Shown: positions 1 to 13,575 of the stretch, in pieces
Layout: each line of letters opens with the position of its first letter
Numbering within the stretch: the first letter of the stretch is position 1
NCBI GenBank assembly: GCA_944474755.1
Contig: OX104116.1
Coordinates: forward strand, 11,659,547 to 11,723,546
Source: Limnoperna fortunei
Lineage: Eukaryota; Mollusca; Bivalvia; Mytilida; Modiolidae
Direction of reading: 5' to 3'
DNA: 64,000 nucleotides
The notes under the pieces: generated by a model
Database searches by the model: none
What the model saw: the letters and a program-made list of their open reading frames with translations, nothing else
Told to the model about the DNA's origin: nothing
Translations under genes and position numbers: made by a program

Positions 1-1529
<1,529 letters not shown>

Positions 1530-3702
1530 ATTAATTAATTGTCCTTTGTTTATTTTATAAACACTGCTTATGAAAGCAAACAAATATTAAATATCCCGGA
1601 TTTGACTTTTTCCTACACATGACAATGAGTTACACGACGGGTGTCTAATTAGAGGCAGGCACTGCTTACACGTCCGGAACTCATGAGTGCATCCATGGTT
1701 TTTATATAGTTCGGCTCACTTACTTTCTGTTTTGTGTTTTTGGTTTTTGATTTGCATTGTATATGTTGGTCTATATCCGGATTTGTAATTGTCATTGCAC
1801 TTTCAGCTCTTGATGTTCGGTCGGTTTTCTTTGCTATTTTTCTTAATCCTTAAATGCTTTGTTTAAGAATTATTGCGTTATCTCCCCTTAATATTAAGTG
1901 GCAAATCATTCTTCACATTTTCTATTACTTTTACTCAAAATATTGATATATTTGTGTAGATTTCTATTTTAAACTAGTTACACATGTGTATGCGCTCCAT
2001 CAAAGTATCGCTTATTGCATGGTTATTAGATGAAGTTGTTCTTAGGTGTAGAATATCATAGCTAATTTAAGAATATTACTTCCTGGCACATCTATTATTT
2101 CTTTACTTGTTTTTTTTTCACTTTAGCAGATTTTTTGTTACATTGGAACAGTTTTCGGCGAAAAAAGTGGAACTACCTGCTACAGTATCAAAGGAAAAAC
2201 TTGCAATGTCATTGCCTATTGAAATACGGTCTATTGTTCGTGTCATAAATTGATAAACAAGTCTCCGCTAAATTTTTGTCGTTGTTGAAATTGTAGCATT
2301 GGTAAACGAATTTGGGGGTTTCGAAATACATGTATATCACAAGTTACTACCTTCATTTTCTTATAACTTTAGCTACAAACAAATTATTTTTAATTTTTAA
2401 AAATGCATAGTTTTCCATACTTATAATTTCTAGGGAGAACACGTACTCACAGTTAATTATTCCATTAATAACAAGATGGCTCCCTTGGTCGCCATACACA
2501 ACGGCATATCAGGTGACCTAAATTTACATTTAAAGAAACGCAGGTAGATAGATCCACATGGGTAGATCTGTTTAATTTAAACGCGTGATGCATTTGAATG
2601 AAAGAATAGTAAACAGAAACTATATATTTTCTAACTGAATTCAATAAATAATAATTTCGAGTTATTTGTTTAATTTAATTTAAAGTAATTATATGTACAT
2701 ATTGTTTAAATATAATGATTTTACAAACTGTTTTTCGTAACTGACATTTTAACTGGTGATTAATTAATATTTTAATGGTGTGTTCCCAAAACGTTTACTC
2801 GCGAAATAAACATCTAATTAAGAAATGGAGATTAAGAGGCCCATTTAAGATGTGTTACCTGTAATTTACATTTATCTCGAGTCTGTGACTGATTTATAGG
2901 TTCCTGCGCTAGTAGAAGAAACTTATCAACCTTATCGAAGTATACTAATTAACAAAAACTGCACATGTTTCATGTATAAATGACACTAAGTTTAATTAGG
3001 TCAAAGATGAAAATCATTTAATTTCTTGAAAAATGACAGAAAACATAAATATTTGCCAGCAATTTCCACGGTTCCACTAGTTGTTGTTATACCTACTAAA
3101 GTGTATCTGATTATTATAAAAAAAAGGTGACAGCCGGAGAAGTAGGTTCGTCTGGAAAACATGCCTTGTTTCGCGGCTAATTTCTGTCTACTTTTGTTCG
3201 AAATTTGCAATTATTTCCGTTTTTTAACGTACAGGAGCGTGGTAGTCTCTAATCTAGTTTACTGCTATGGTCCTGGTCAAATACCTTTTATCACAACCCT
3301 TTTACCCACCACTAAGGGAGAAACACCTTCAAACCGGCATCCGGGGAAGTGGTGAGCAGGCTATTTATTAATCTTCAAATGCTATTCGACTGCTTAGTTT
3401 TAAATTCGCGACGTGTACATTTTTAAGACTCAATATCTTAGAATTGTTCGGAGGCTACAAATAACATTTTTTCTTGAAACAGAACCATGATTAATAGTAA
3501 ATTATAATTACTATAAATACTTATTGTTTTAAAATGACATACGTAATAGAGCCAATATAAATGGATGTTGTTTGTTCTCAAGCTTCATCATTAAATTAGG
3601 CATTTAATCACGTGAGATAGAGTTGTTCTGTTTTTGCTGTCTTACACTATGAATCCCATAGTATTAATGTAAAATCAACACTATATTCGCAGACATTTAT
3701 TA
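1530..3702. other. AT-rich intergenic sequence, nothing recognised
   Basis: Only short chance open frames occur here, with no protein motif, splice pattern or repeat structure I can support. Confidence 0.6.
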
Positions 3703-3965
3703 TACCCCTCGCAAACTTGTTTTGGGGGGGGGGTATATAGGAATCACCCTGTCTGTCTGTCCGTCTGTCCACATCCCTTGTAAGCGCAACTCCTCCTAAA
3801 CCGCTTGATGAAATTTAATGAAATTTAGCACAAAGGATGTACATTATATGCAGATGTGCATGAAGGATTTTTATTGACCTCGTATATCATTAGGGGGAGA
3901 TAATTGGACTTGAAAGCTAAGCGGGGGTATCCCTTTGTGAGCGTGCTCACAATCCACACTTGTTT
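3703..3965. repeat. Dispersed repeat with G-run and CTGTCTGTCCGTC core
   Basis: The block opens with a TATACCCC...GGGGTATATAGG foldback, followed by a CTGTCTGTCTGTCCGTCTGTCC stretch. It then has a conserved-looking tail ending in a GTGAGCGTGCTCAC palindrome. Blocks of this type are dispersed in bivalve genomes; that is recollection, not a search. A similar sentence-like block occurs at 23012-23325. No coding potential is seen. Confidence 0.55.
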
Positions 3966-4265
3966 ATATTTGTGTTACAGACGGTGATGGAATTATTGAG
4001 AATGACACTAAACTTTAGCCAGATTTGTTGGAAAATACATAATATAATTTAACTGTGTAAACTTTAGAAACATTAAAAAAAAGAGATTTTACCAAACCAC
4101 TGGCACTTTGGGTCAGGATAATTGTTTATGGAATGAAATGCTAATTAATGAGTTCACAGTGTGTTTGGTAACTAGTCTGACATGTTTCATTGCGAAATAT
4201 TGCCCTCCGAAAAATAACAAATGTCTCTTTATAATGCTACAACAAGGCGTGAATCTTATCCAAGT

Positions 4266-4490
4266 TCTAACAAGAAAAGATAAGGTTACACTCATATCCA
4301 GAGGTGTTCGATAATAGGTATGTCCGATTTGGTTTAATAGTCTTTTTTGTCTAAATTGTTTTATTAAAATTTCAACTTACACTGTAAAGGGTTACAAATA
4401 TAGACAGTGGTAGAAGGCAAGAAATAATCATCTCGATTATAATATCTCAACTATGAGAAGAATACTGTAATGAAAAACGCAAAGTACATA
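4266..4490 (+). repeat. Solo copy of the foldback-element arm
   Basis: From AACAAGAAAAG through TATCCAGAG.TGTTCG to the GCAAAG end this matches, with scattered changes, the right arm of the foldback element at 16596-17430, but lacks the insertions present there. It is a diverged, stand-alone arm. The flanking 3970-4265 and 4491-5370 show nothing I recognise. Confidence 0.65.
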
Positions 4491-5371
4491 AACAAAACCT
4501 AGGTAAATGAAATTTAATGTTCAAGATTGACATTGTGTGCGTAAATGTTCCATTTTCTATTGTAAAAATATTTAAGAGTAGATTTTTTGCTAATTCCGAC
4601 TTTGGAAAATGAACAATTTTGAAAACAATTAACTGATTTGTAGGTATTTATAGTTTTTAATTTATAAGGAAAAAAATTATAATTTCATCAAACATGTTAT
4701 TAATGGGCAATAGACAAAAAACTAAGACAAAGACAAAAAGCATCGATAACAGCAAACACAAGCTCTACAGAGGTTTTAAAACCGACATAACTCATATAAG
4801 GAGTTATCTGACAATTTTGGATCAACAAATTATTTGTAGGCCGTTATGCTGATTTTTTGCAACTTTCACTTCAGCTTAGGTGACATATACATGCTTTTAC
4901 AAATGTCAATTTTTACAAATCCAAAGCCTTGTAACAGAGAAATTCGACGGAAAATTACTTTTATTTGAAAAATACCTGCAATTTCGTATATTGGGGTAAC
5001 GTTAAGGGAAACTGTAATACACATGTGAAATTTGGTAGATAGCTAAAAATGTTATTCCTTGCATGCAATTGTATATAAATATCTAATCTTTTCTTTTTAA
5101 GAGCAATAAAATAAAATCTTACTATTTATCAGGAGTAGTTCTAGCTACACGATCTTCTGAAAATTTCTGTGAAAAATAACCGGAACTTGTTTTCGATGGG
5201 AACAGTGAAATCTATCCAATTAAGCTTTGGAAAAAAACAGCCCCGTCAGCAAAATGGCGAGCATTGCTTCTGTTATTTAAATGGCGAGAACTGCTACCTG
5301 ACCAGCAGACTTTATAAGTACTGCCGGCAAGTTCTGAAGTAACTTCAAAATTTGTTTTTACATTTTAACAG

Positions 5372-6547
5372 TCATCTGACGGATCATCAATATATTTAAG
5401 CAGACGCTCTAGTAGCAGCGAGAATGACAGTCAGGAGCGTAGTCCAATAGGAAATACTAAGAAGAGAGGAAGAGGTAGAGGGGGCAGAGCTAGGGGCGCA
5501 GGGGGTAGAGCAATGGGCGCAGGACGCCGAGCTCGTGGTGTTCCATATGGACAAGCGCTGCCAACAAGAGCTGACAGAGCTCAAATGTTACACCAGGAGA
5601 GGGATGAACGACTTAGGGTATGTACAAATTATTTTATAGACATTATCAGTAATCTTGTGTGAACAATTAAAAAAGGTAGCACCTTTCATTTCAACAGCAA
5701 AGCGTGTTTTCTATTTTAATAATATTTTGTCATCGGAAATTTTCCAAGTAAAGTTAAAAAAATTATGTTCATAAAATCTAATAGTAACAAAATACAAGAT
5801 GCTACATAAAGATAATTTGCTTCAATACCAAACTGTCATCTTCAGGTTTCAGGTATAGGAATCTTAAAATATTGGCCAGGAGGAAAGAGAGTAAAATATT
5901 TGTGCTTATAACTTCTTTCAGGAACGAGTAAGCCAGCTAACGGATGAAGGAAGGCAGGATTTGCTTTGCAGGATTGTTGAAGCACAGCCCCAATTTGTGT
6001 TCGACATCCTTGCTAAGTCTTCACAGGAACAACAAGGTGGATATCATCCTGCTCCAGAAGTGACAGCCCTAGACTGGTGTCGATGCACACATTGCAGGGA
6101 AATGCCCTTGGACGAAGAGAAGCTGTGTTGCAACCAGCTTCCCATGAACTGCCTGTCAATACTACATGTATACAGGTTTTTGTTTTGTAACCTTATACAA
6201 CTTTCTTATTCATAAAATAAAATCAGATAAAAAACATTCACAAATGATCATTAATGAGATTATGGTATACAAATGAAGATGATAAATAATATCTTTTACA
6301 GGACTTTGATCTTGTCGTCTTGGACGAAGTCATCTTGGTTGTTGCACAAACATACAGGCAAGATGTGTTTGCCTTGGACCAGACCAAGAGACACTCTGCA
6401 TACAGACAGTTTATTTTGTGGCACCGTGGATATTTGGGTGCAGGCAACAGTAGAGTGATCCCTTCATGTTGTGTATAGAAGATCAGAGACAAATATCCAG
6501 ACCGTTTTGGGCAGTACACTGGTTTTCTGTTAGGACGACTTGGATAA
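5372..6547 (+). pseudogene. P2X7 C-terminal (zinc-binding) domain-like gene with premature stop
   Basis: Three exons can be read: 5372-5617, 5922-6167 and 6302-6547. Each is bounded by AG/GT and joins in phase 0. Exon 1 encodes a Ser-rich stretch, then an Arg/Gly-rich tract (KKRGRGRGGRARG) and a helical RDERLR end. Exon 2 carries the cysteine signature WCRCTHCREMP...CC. Exon 3 carries the RQFILWHRGYLGAGN...VIPSCC block. This order matches the cytosolic zinc-binding domain at the C terminus of vertebrate P2X7 and the many stand-alone bivalve proteins annotated from it. No P2X channel domain is present. An in-frame TAG at 6476-6478 follows SCCV. Reading on in the same frame gives 22 more family-like residues to TAA at 6545-6547, so the stop looks like a nonsense mutation. 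No ATG-bearing first exon was found upstream. It is convergent with the transposase-like gene below. Family is sure; functionality is doubtful. Confidence 0.8.
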
Positions 6548-6872
6548 CTGAAATATTGTTTTACCATTGTTTCATTTTTTTAATCTCTATTTATTAAAGT
6601 TGTTATTTATTTCGTGAAGTGCTGTGTATGCAGTAGTTATTTATGTCAAAAATAGAGATCTTGGATTGGGTTGTGCACAGACTGGTTTTAATTAATTCAC
6701 GATTTTCTTTCAAAGTATATACAGAAATACATAACTGCATGAGTGGACATTGGTTTATTGTTGAAGACTGCCCCAAGTTCTCTTTATGTGAAGATTGTTA
6801 GATTGTTGTCTCATGCACATTTATTCCACATGTCAATATTTTCTATCTCTACACTTTTATATAACCATAACA

Positions 6873-6887
6873 AATAAAATTTTTATT
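6873..6887. terminator. Back-to-back poly(A) signals between convergent genes
   Basis: AATAAA on the plus strand (6873-6878) lies about 325 nt after the P2X7-like gene. AATAAA on the minus strand (6887-6882) lies 155 nt after the stop of the transposase-like gene. They sit almost head to head in the short intergenic AT-rich spacer, so each could serve one of the convergent transcripts. The motif is common in AT-rich DNA. Confidence 0.4.
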
Positions 6888-8061
6888 ATAGCAAACCAAA
6901 ATCCGCATGGGTTAAAACAAACACATAACACATATGGTAACGTAATATGAACACATATAGTAAGGTAATATACATGGGTGATGAAATGTAAGGCTAAACA
7001 ATCAACACCTGTTTCGACAAAGCCACACAACAAAACAATTACTAGCAGAAATAGTCAATGGTGTCATCTAAAGTCAGATCTCTTTTAGACGAAAATCTAG
7101 ACTTTTGCTGCTGTACAATGTCAGCTGTAGCCGGTATTGGCACCAACACTCTTGAAATGCCTCTAGGATCCTCAGCCTCTATAACCACAGGTCTATTCCT
7201 ACCAATGTTGTTTAGGCGCATTTCAATAACCTTCTGCATTAACTGTGTAGTATAATCATAACTTATAACTTTTATCTTCCTTGACAGGGTAAGCTGACCA
7301 GCGTCCACTTTTTTGTTGAAACTTCTTTGATACCTTAAATAGAAACGCTTTTATATACTTCTTACATTACAACTCTCTAGTCTGTTACTGTTTTTCTGAC
7401 ACATTCACTGTTCCAATAACAAGAGCATTAGCAGGGCCATTTGAATATGCAATTGTTCATAATGTTGATCAGTATCAAATAATGACACTTTTAAGTATTT
7501 CCCTAAACTTTTATGGAATGTTTCTTAGGAGAAGAATTAATTTGAAATAAGTCAGCTAGTCGATGTTTTTTATTAGCATGGCAATACCTTAGTGTACCAT
7601 CTCTGTTGATGTGCTTGTTGTGGTCAATGGCAGCTAACAAGTTTCTTGACCTGTACGTTGGTGTGCGGTAGGCGATACATCAAAATGAGATTTTGAAAAT
7701 TCTCCAATTCTGCAGTAGATCTGAAAAAAATTTTGAGAAGTTGACATGGACATCCCCCCAAAAAGAATAGAATTTTTTCTATCCAATAAAAAATGCTTTT
7801 ATATACAACAGAAATGAATAATGCTACATTTCTGACATTTACAACAAGAATTACAATAACAGTAACAATTTGAACTAATTGTAAGAGATATACTGTAAAC
7901 CAACACACTTTAGCACCAGCAAAGTGAGATAAATGCCGCAGAAATTAAAAGTATTAATGTATGGTTTTGAGAATACCCCTTAAAGCCATACATGTAGTTA
8001 GCATGAACCTGTTTAAATACCTGAAAGTTAAATAGTGATGAATCTGATTGAGGAATCTCTT

Positions 8062-8230
8062 GTCCAGGACAAGCTTCCTCAATGCCCAGGACAAGCTTCC
8101 TCAATGCCCAGGACAAGCTTCCTCAATGCCCAGGACAAGCTCAGGACAAGCTTCCTCAATGCCCAGGACAAGCTCAGGACAAGCTTCCTCAATGCCCAGG
8201 ACAAGTTCAGGACAAGCTTCCTCAATGCCA
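8062..8230. repeat. 22/33-bp minisatellite inside a transposase exon
   Basis: On the plus strand a 22-bp unit (GCCCAGGACAAGCTTCCTCA plus AT) repeats, then expands into three 33-bp units that add an internal AGCTCAGGACA. On the coding minus strand the 33-bp unit reads ALRKLVLSLSW in frame, whereas the 22-bp units shift the frame and bring in a stop. The array seems to have grown from the codons for VALRKLVL at the end of the HVVNKHEWL exon. Confidence 0.9.
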
Positions 8231-9950
8231 CATGAGCTGGACTACCTGGTTTTAGCCATTCCTTCTCTCTGTTGCTATGAAATGGTCCATGTTGACAACG
8301 AACAATTTTTCCAGCACTGTCTTGAGGACACAGCCACTCATGTTTGTTGACAACATGGTTCAGTACTCCAGCCCAAACAGCCTGGAAACACAACATTATC
8401 ATTAAGCTTATATAATGAAATAAACAATATTCATCTCATCATGTGGACATTTCTTAGTTAACTATATGCATGTGTCATCCACAAGCAATCTACAAGACAT
8501 TTACAGTATGATTGAATGTTGACTCTAAATATAGCTAAAGCACAATTAAACTCAATAATGAAACTCCCGCTATGGAATTAATTCTGAAAAGATTCATATT
8601 TTCTATTAAAAAATATCTGGGAATTATGCAGGGTGGTCACAAGATTCTTTTTAACTCACAGGCTCGGTTTTTACCTCAGACATGTTCGAGATTTCCATTA
8701 TTGATTTTATTTTCTAGTTACTATAATTTTTCTTTATAAGGTCACTATAAAACAGTAAAACTAAAGAGCTTTTACTACAAATTCTTCTTTAGTATTACAA
8801 ATAGCATAACAATGCCATAAGTTGTTGACAATGTCTTTTGACCATTCTGCCAATTTGGCAGTTTGTTTATCTTTGCTAGCAGCCTGAAAAAAAATCATAA
8901 AAGCAAAAGTTAGTTGTTTCTGAATTTGTAATTCATAATAGACAAAAAAATGCTAAACACTGAAAAGAACAAAATATTGTATAGAATTAAGCATTCAACA
9001 GCCAACAATTGTCTTAACTGCCAACAGACAATAAAATTGTGTATGCATGTAATATTATATAGCCCTCTTATGTTACTTGTGTTGTACACATATTTGCAAA
9101 AACAATGTCCGAAATAGAAAAGTCTGCTGGTAAAATGTCTACATGCAAAAAAACTAATAAAACCATAACCGGCAAATCTTCTTTCCAAAGTTCTTTGTGC
9201 CATGCCAGACACCGAAGGAATGTTGGATACTAGTATTTGGGAAGCTTTTTTCTGAAAAAAATATTGATCATGATGCAAAACAAAAATGCTCAAAATGTCA
9301 ACTTAAAAACCTTACCATCTTTTCATCCCATTCTGATTACAGGTAGCAGCATAATGAAGCATACCAGTATTCAGCAGTAATTTAGTTAAGAGATCAGCGT
9401 TGTATTAATCCATCTTCCTTTTGAAAGGGTGTTCAAAGAATGATGTTTAACTGTAATGTCATTGTCGAACTAGCAAAAACTATATACAACAAATGTTTCC
9501 ATTGCAGCATGCTATAGTATTTAGACAATTACTAACATGCCAATGGCAAGATACAAAGGTACATACTTGAAATATGTTCTCAATGAATCATACTGATATT
9601 ACACAAATGATAATTAAAAATTAAAGCCACTTACTCATAACAGCTTCTATCTGAGTATGTGCATCTGTCACAATGTTCTTTCCAATGAGGTATCGCAATC
9701 CCTTTAAAAAATATGTCTTTTCTAAATTGCCACTTTTGCGATCTGTGACCATCTTTTCCATTGTGATAATGCTCAATATTTCTTTAGAATCGTACTCCAT
9801 AAAGGTGTACGAGCAGTACTGGGCTGTATGTCCAGGACTGTCCATGCGTCCATCTCCTGAAATACAGCAATCAAACCCTTTAAATTAACGCATTAATTTA
9901 ATACTAATATTTAATCATTTGAAAGAAGACAGGCTTCTCAAAAAGATAAA

Positions 9951-10209
9951 CGTTTGTTTGTTTGAATGGTGTTTTAACACCACTTTCAGCAATTTTTCAG
10001 CTATATCGTGGCGTCCAGTTTTAATGGGGAGGAAGCCGGATACCCGGAGAGAACCCCCGACCTGCAGTAGGAAAACTGGCAATCCTTGTCAGTTAAGATT
10101 GAAGTCGAGTACACCTTGCCTGCATTGAGAATCGAACCCGCAATCTCAGTGTTGACAGACCACGTGATCAATTGAAGAACTACCTTAACCACTCGGCCAC
10201 CGAGGCCCC
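9951..10209 (-). mobile_element. tRNA-derived SINE, family 1, with 10-bp target duplication
   Basis: On the minus strand the element opens with GGTGGCCGAGTGGTTAAGG (A box) and GGGTTCGATTCTC (B box) of a Ser/Leu-type tRNA. A body follows containing GGATTGCCAGTTTTCC and a tail GCTGAAAGTGGTGTTAAAACACC ended by CAAA-type repeats. AAAAGATAAA occurs at 9941-9950 and 10210-10219, flanking it exactly. It lies in an intron of the transposase-like pseudogene. Other copies: 17687-17952, 55620-55875, and decayed ones at 31345, 52330, 54040, 54555 and 55950. Confidence 0.92.
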
Positions 10210-10635
10210 AAAAGATAAATGAGACAATTCTTTCCATGTTTAACTTGTACAATAGCAACACGATAAGTGTGATAAAACGTTATCTATATAAATCCATAAC
10301 TGAACTGATACAATCATCAAAGCTTTAAAAAAATCACTAAATATCATAATGAACTGTTAAGTTGTGCTGGATTTTAGTGTGACTGTTTTTTTTAAATCAC
10401 AAGTCACAACAGTTAATAAAGGACTAACCTAAAATTTGTGTTATTTCTTTTCCAACATATCTTTGTAGCACATCTTCCCGATTGTCTATCCAATAACGGT
10501 CGACAACTGGTATTAAATAAGTCCTCTGTATCTTGTTAAATGATGACTCCCCAAGAAAAGGAAGGTAAAGAAACTTGGCCAACATCGCTACTTTTTAAAA
10601 GTTGTTCCCCGAAAATAATATGGCAGCGATTCCCT

Positions 10636-11345
10636 GCCAGATTGCCGAATCCCAAATTGCCGACTCCCAATTTGCCGAGTCCATTTTGCCAATTCCCAAA
10701 TTGCCGAATAAAACAAATTAATGCTAAAATATTTTGTACTTATTAGAAAAAAGTTGTAATTGTTCGGCAATATAACAATTAAATCAAGAAATCAATTATT
10801 AATCTTTAATTAGCATTAGTAGGGCATATATAGAAACAAAAATGTATCAAGCGATCACCGTAAAAAAGGACAGAGGAGTCAATCTCTCAGCAGATGGCTA
10901 ACGATACTCCACAGACAGACAAAGCTTGTTCGATATTCAGTACTGGAAATGCACAACCAGAAGCTGTCCTGGTAGGGCTCATTCTATATATATACTGACA
11001 ACACTGATGGGGTTCAGTTGTTGAAAACCACTGACCATGACACGAACCAAACTATGAATAGACTCTTAGAACAAGGGTAAAAGCCGGACTTTAGATGATG
11101 AGTTGCTTTGTTATAAATCGAGTGCTTGATAGCAAATTAATGAAATAAATTATAGGTCTAGCTATTGTTTATTTTATTTTGAAATAATTACGTATGTAGT
11201 AAACAAGACAAAGATCTTCATGAAACTAATTCCATGAATTTTTTACTAAAATCATTTATAACATAAAGTTTAACTTTTGATTGTTGGCAATTTGGAAATC
11301 GGCTAACTGGACTCGGCAATATGGGATTCGGAAATTTGGGTTTTA
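10636..11345. mobile_element. MITE-like element with terminal TTGCCGAATCCCAAA arrays
   Basis: The left end (10640-10709) has repeated variants of TTGCCGAATCCCAAA. The right end (11283-11340) has the same motifs in inverted orientation (TTTGGGATTCGGCAA-like). The interior is unremarkable and non-coding. The element occupies the intron between the 11675-11399 and 10635-10429 exons of the transposase-like pseudogene, and a protein segment expected between them is missing. TTTTAAAA occurs near both sides, but I could not fix a target duplication. Confidence 0.65.
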
Positions 11346-11951
11346 AAATTACATGTATAAAGTATATACATTTAAATAAGCAATTCTTATTCTCTCACCC
11401 ATTTGACATATAAAGCCGAACCAACAACCTCTTTCTTTAGGGAAACATTTTCTCTACATTTATCAAAATTGCACACAGACTTGCTAATAAAGTTGAATAG
11501 GTTATCCAGACAACTGGAAAAGATGACGTAGGGTGTGTCTCCAAGTAATTCATTAACATTTTCCAAGTGAATTTTATTGATTCTAGGACCTCCCATCTCT
11601 GGCTTTAGAGATTCATCCTCCTCGTCAGTTGATTCCATTTCTGTATCATCAAAAAATATGTCATTTTTCATTGATCTGTTTAAAAATTAAAAAAGTTATA
11701 CAAAAGTTAATACAGGTTACAATAAATTGTACTAAAACTATCTTTGCAAGCATTATTGGGTTAGACATTCCTTTGATTCAGACAAATCTATTCTTGTTGA
11801 TTATTTTACTATATGGCTAAATGTCTCTACCCTTTGCATATGTGCATCTCCTAGTCCTACAGCCTTTCTACACAAACTATTGCTTATGAAAGGTTAAAAA
11901 ATCTGTTCAAAATGTTTACAAAATAATATACCTTATTGTAAGGTTAAAGCT

Positions 11952-12647
11952 ATGCCGAATTTTACTGCCGTTATAATCCGAAGTTAGTTTTGTGATTTGT
12001 AGGATTAACGGCAGAATTCAGTCCTATTGCTCGTAATGTAGCAAATAAAAAAATTATAATTTCGATCTATTTATAAAAAATTCATAATATTCATCTTCTT
12101 TACGTTATTAAAGCTTTAGACATTGCGGAACTAACGGGAAACGATCTTTATTGAAGAAATTTCTTTTTTCGTCTTTGAAGATGCACGTGGAAAATGCTAT
12201 GTTGATCATTTTCCGTAATATGGATAATGTGACCTAATTTTATTATTATCGTGCTAATTTGCATACTATAACAACCATTCCGTAGTAAGAATGCAGTAAT
12301 TTACATTTGTACCAAGATGCAACACGCCATTCAGTTTCGGGTTTCTCAATGTTTTTCTTGTTGTAAACATAATCAAAAAGAGACACGAGTGTTATTAAAA
12401 ACGGCAATAACTATCATCACTTATCAATAATGATCGATTTTAAACACGAAACCGATAAAAAAAATGGTGACACTGTCGAAAGATATCAAGATCGACCACG
12501 TCTGATTGTATATGCAACTTATTTTGGACATCAAAGTACCGGGAGTGATTCACTCCCGCTCCTGCTACATTACGAGTAATGGGACTAAATTCGTACCCTC
12601 GCCAAAAAAAAAACATAAAAAAACGAGGGTACGATTATTCGTTCTAG
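11952..12647. mobile_element. 696-bp insertion element with 11-bp target duplication
   Basis: AGGTTAAAGCT occurs at 11941-11951 and again at 12648-12658. Removing the segment between restores a transposase exon that ends AATAAG|GTATAT. Inside, GAATT.AGTCC.ATT.CTCGTAATGTAGC is present at both ends in inverted orientation (12016-12044 and 12565-12593). Each extreme end also carries a small foldback: GCCGTTATAATCC/GGATTAACGGC on the left and TACCCTCG/CGAGGGTA on the right. No coding frame is visible. The right terminus recurs at 22729-22764. Confidence 0.75.
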
Positions 12648-13575
12648 GTTAAAGCTAGGTTCATAATCCTCATCAAAAAAGTGATCATCATCAAGATATG
12701 ATTCTGAAACATCAATGGTTAAACTGAAAAAAAGATTTCAGGACATGAAATAATAGAAATATATGACATTATAAAAAAAGTATTACACAGAAATGGCATA
12801 AAGATTTTTACAATTAAATGGAAAATCTAAACACTAGATTGGTACATGTAGCCTTATGTCCACACGTCGTTTATGAAAATTAAGATAGTAACAACTTAAC
12901 ATAACTCCTACTAGTATTAATAAATAATCAACATGACAAACATAACTGAGGGTCAGGGACCATTACAATGTCCACCCAACATTACACTGTGGGAAAAAAA
13001 GTTACTCAGTCAAAAGGATTTAAAAAAGTACTACATATTACAAGTGGTGCTCTTTTGTTGACAACCTGTTGGTTCTTCTGCATGACTAACTGAATGGAAC
13101 TCCTCTACACCAGACATTTCATAATTACTGAAAATTAAATACATTTTATAAATAAATAATTATGAACTGGACATGGAGGGTAAAGTAAACTTGTGTTACC
13201 ACCACATGACACTTGTGCATATTTCATGTATATTTATATCACGTGATTTATATGGGCCATAAGGTTGCATTCAGTGCATTTTATGAAACATTATTGACAG
13301 AAATGTAACTGAAATCTGACATACATGTAATCTAATACAAAAGTATGAAAATATTAATTCGATATTTGATCTGAATTTACATTTAAAAATAAAACAGGTT
13401 AAACTGACATGTGATACAAACCATACCTATTGACTGGATCATGTTTCTGAAACGTCTGCAGGAAGGACCATACCATGATTGCCTGGGCCAGGAGTAGATG
13501 TCAGCTTCTGAATGTGCATGTTATTTGGGTCAATTTCAACCAGCCTTTTCCGCCCTCTTGTCAATTTATGTAGCT

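Larger units (their letters stand above)
7042..12723 (-). pseudogene. Decayed multi-exon transposase-like gene (DGR.DSPGH / TDAH / F.VWH family)
   Basis: Exons readable 5' to 3' on the minus strand: 12723-12659 continuing at 11951-11932 (acidic ESYLDDDHFFDEDYEPS), 11675-11399, about 10635-10429 (VVDRYW), 9856-9635 (GDGRMDSPGH ... VTDAH), 9251 to about 9160 (HSFGVWHGTKNFGKK), 8883-8776 (LWHCYAICNTKEEF), 8381-8021 (HVVNKHEWL), 7720-7588 and 7333-7042 (TAG stop). Possible further 5' exons lie at 13127-13042 and near 13563-13440, but their phases do not fit cleanly. The motif order matches an animal family I know only as transposase-like, probably an RNase-H-fold DDE enzyme; the clade is not certain. 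It is broken by: TAA at 10597-10595; a missing segment between the 11399 and 10635 exons; a 22-bp repeat that changes frame in 8381-8021; a frameshift after NLILMY in 7720-7588, as if about 14 nt were lost; and insertions at 9951-10209, 10636-11345 and 11952-12647. Confidence 0.75.

Noticed and set aside
6238..6567. Minus-strand 109-codon frame
   Set aside because: It is antisense to exon 3 of the P2X7-like gene, whose family motifs and splice sites are on the plus strand.
9951..10209. Possible functional tRNA gene from the A and B boxes
   Set aside because: The boxes belong to a SINE head with a long body, tail and target duplication, and the cloverleaf is not intact.
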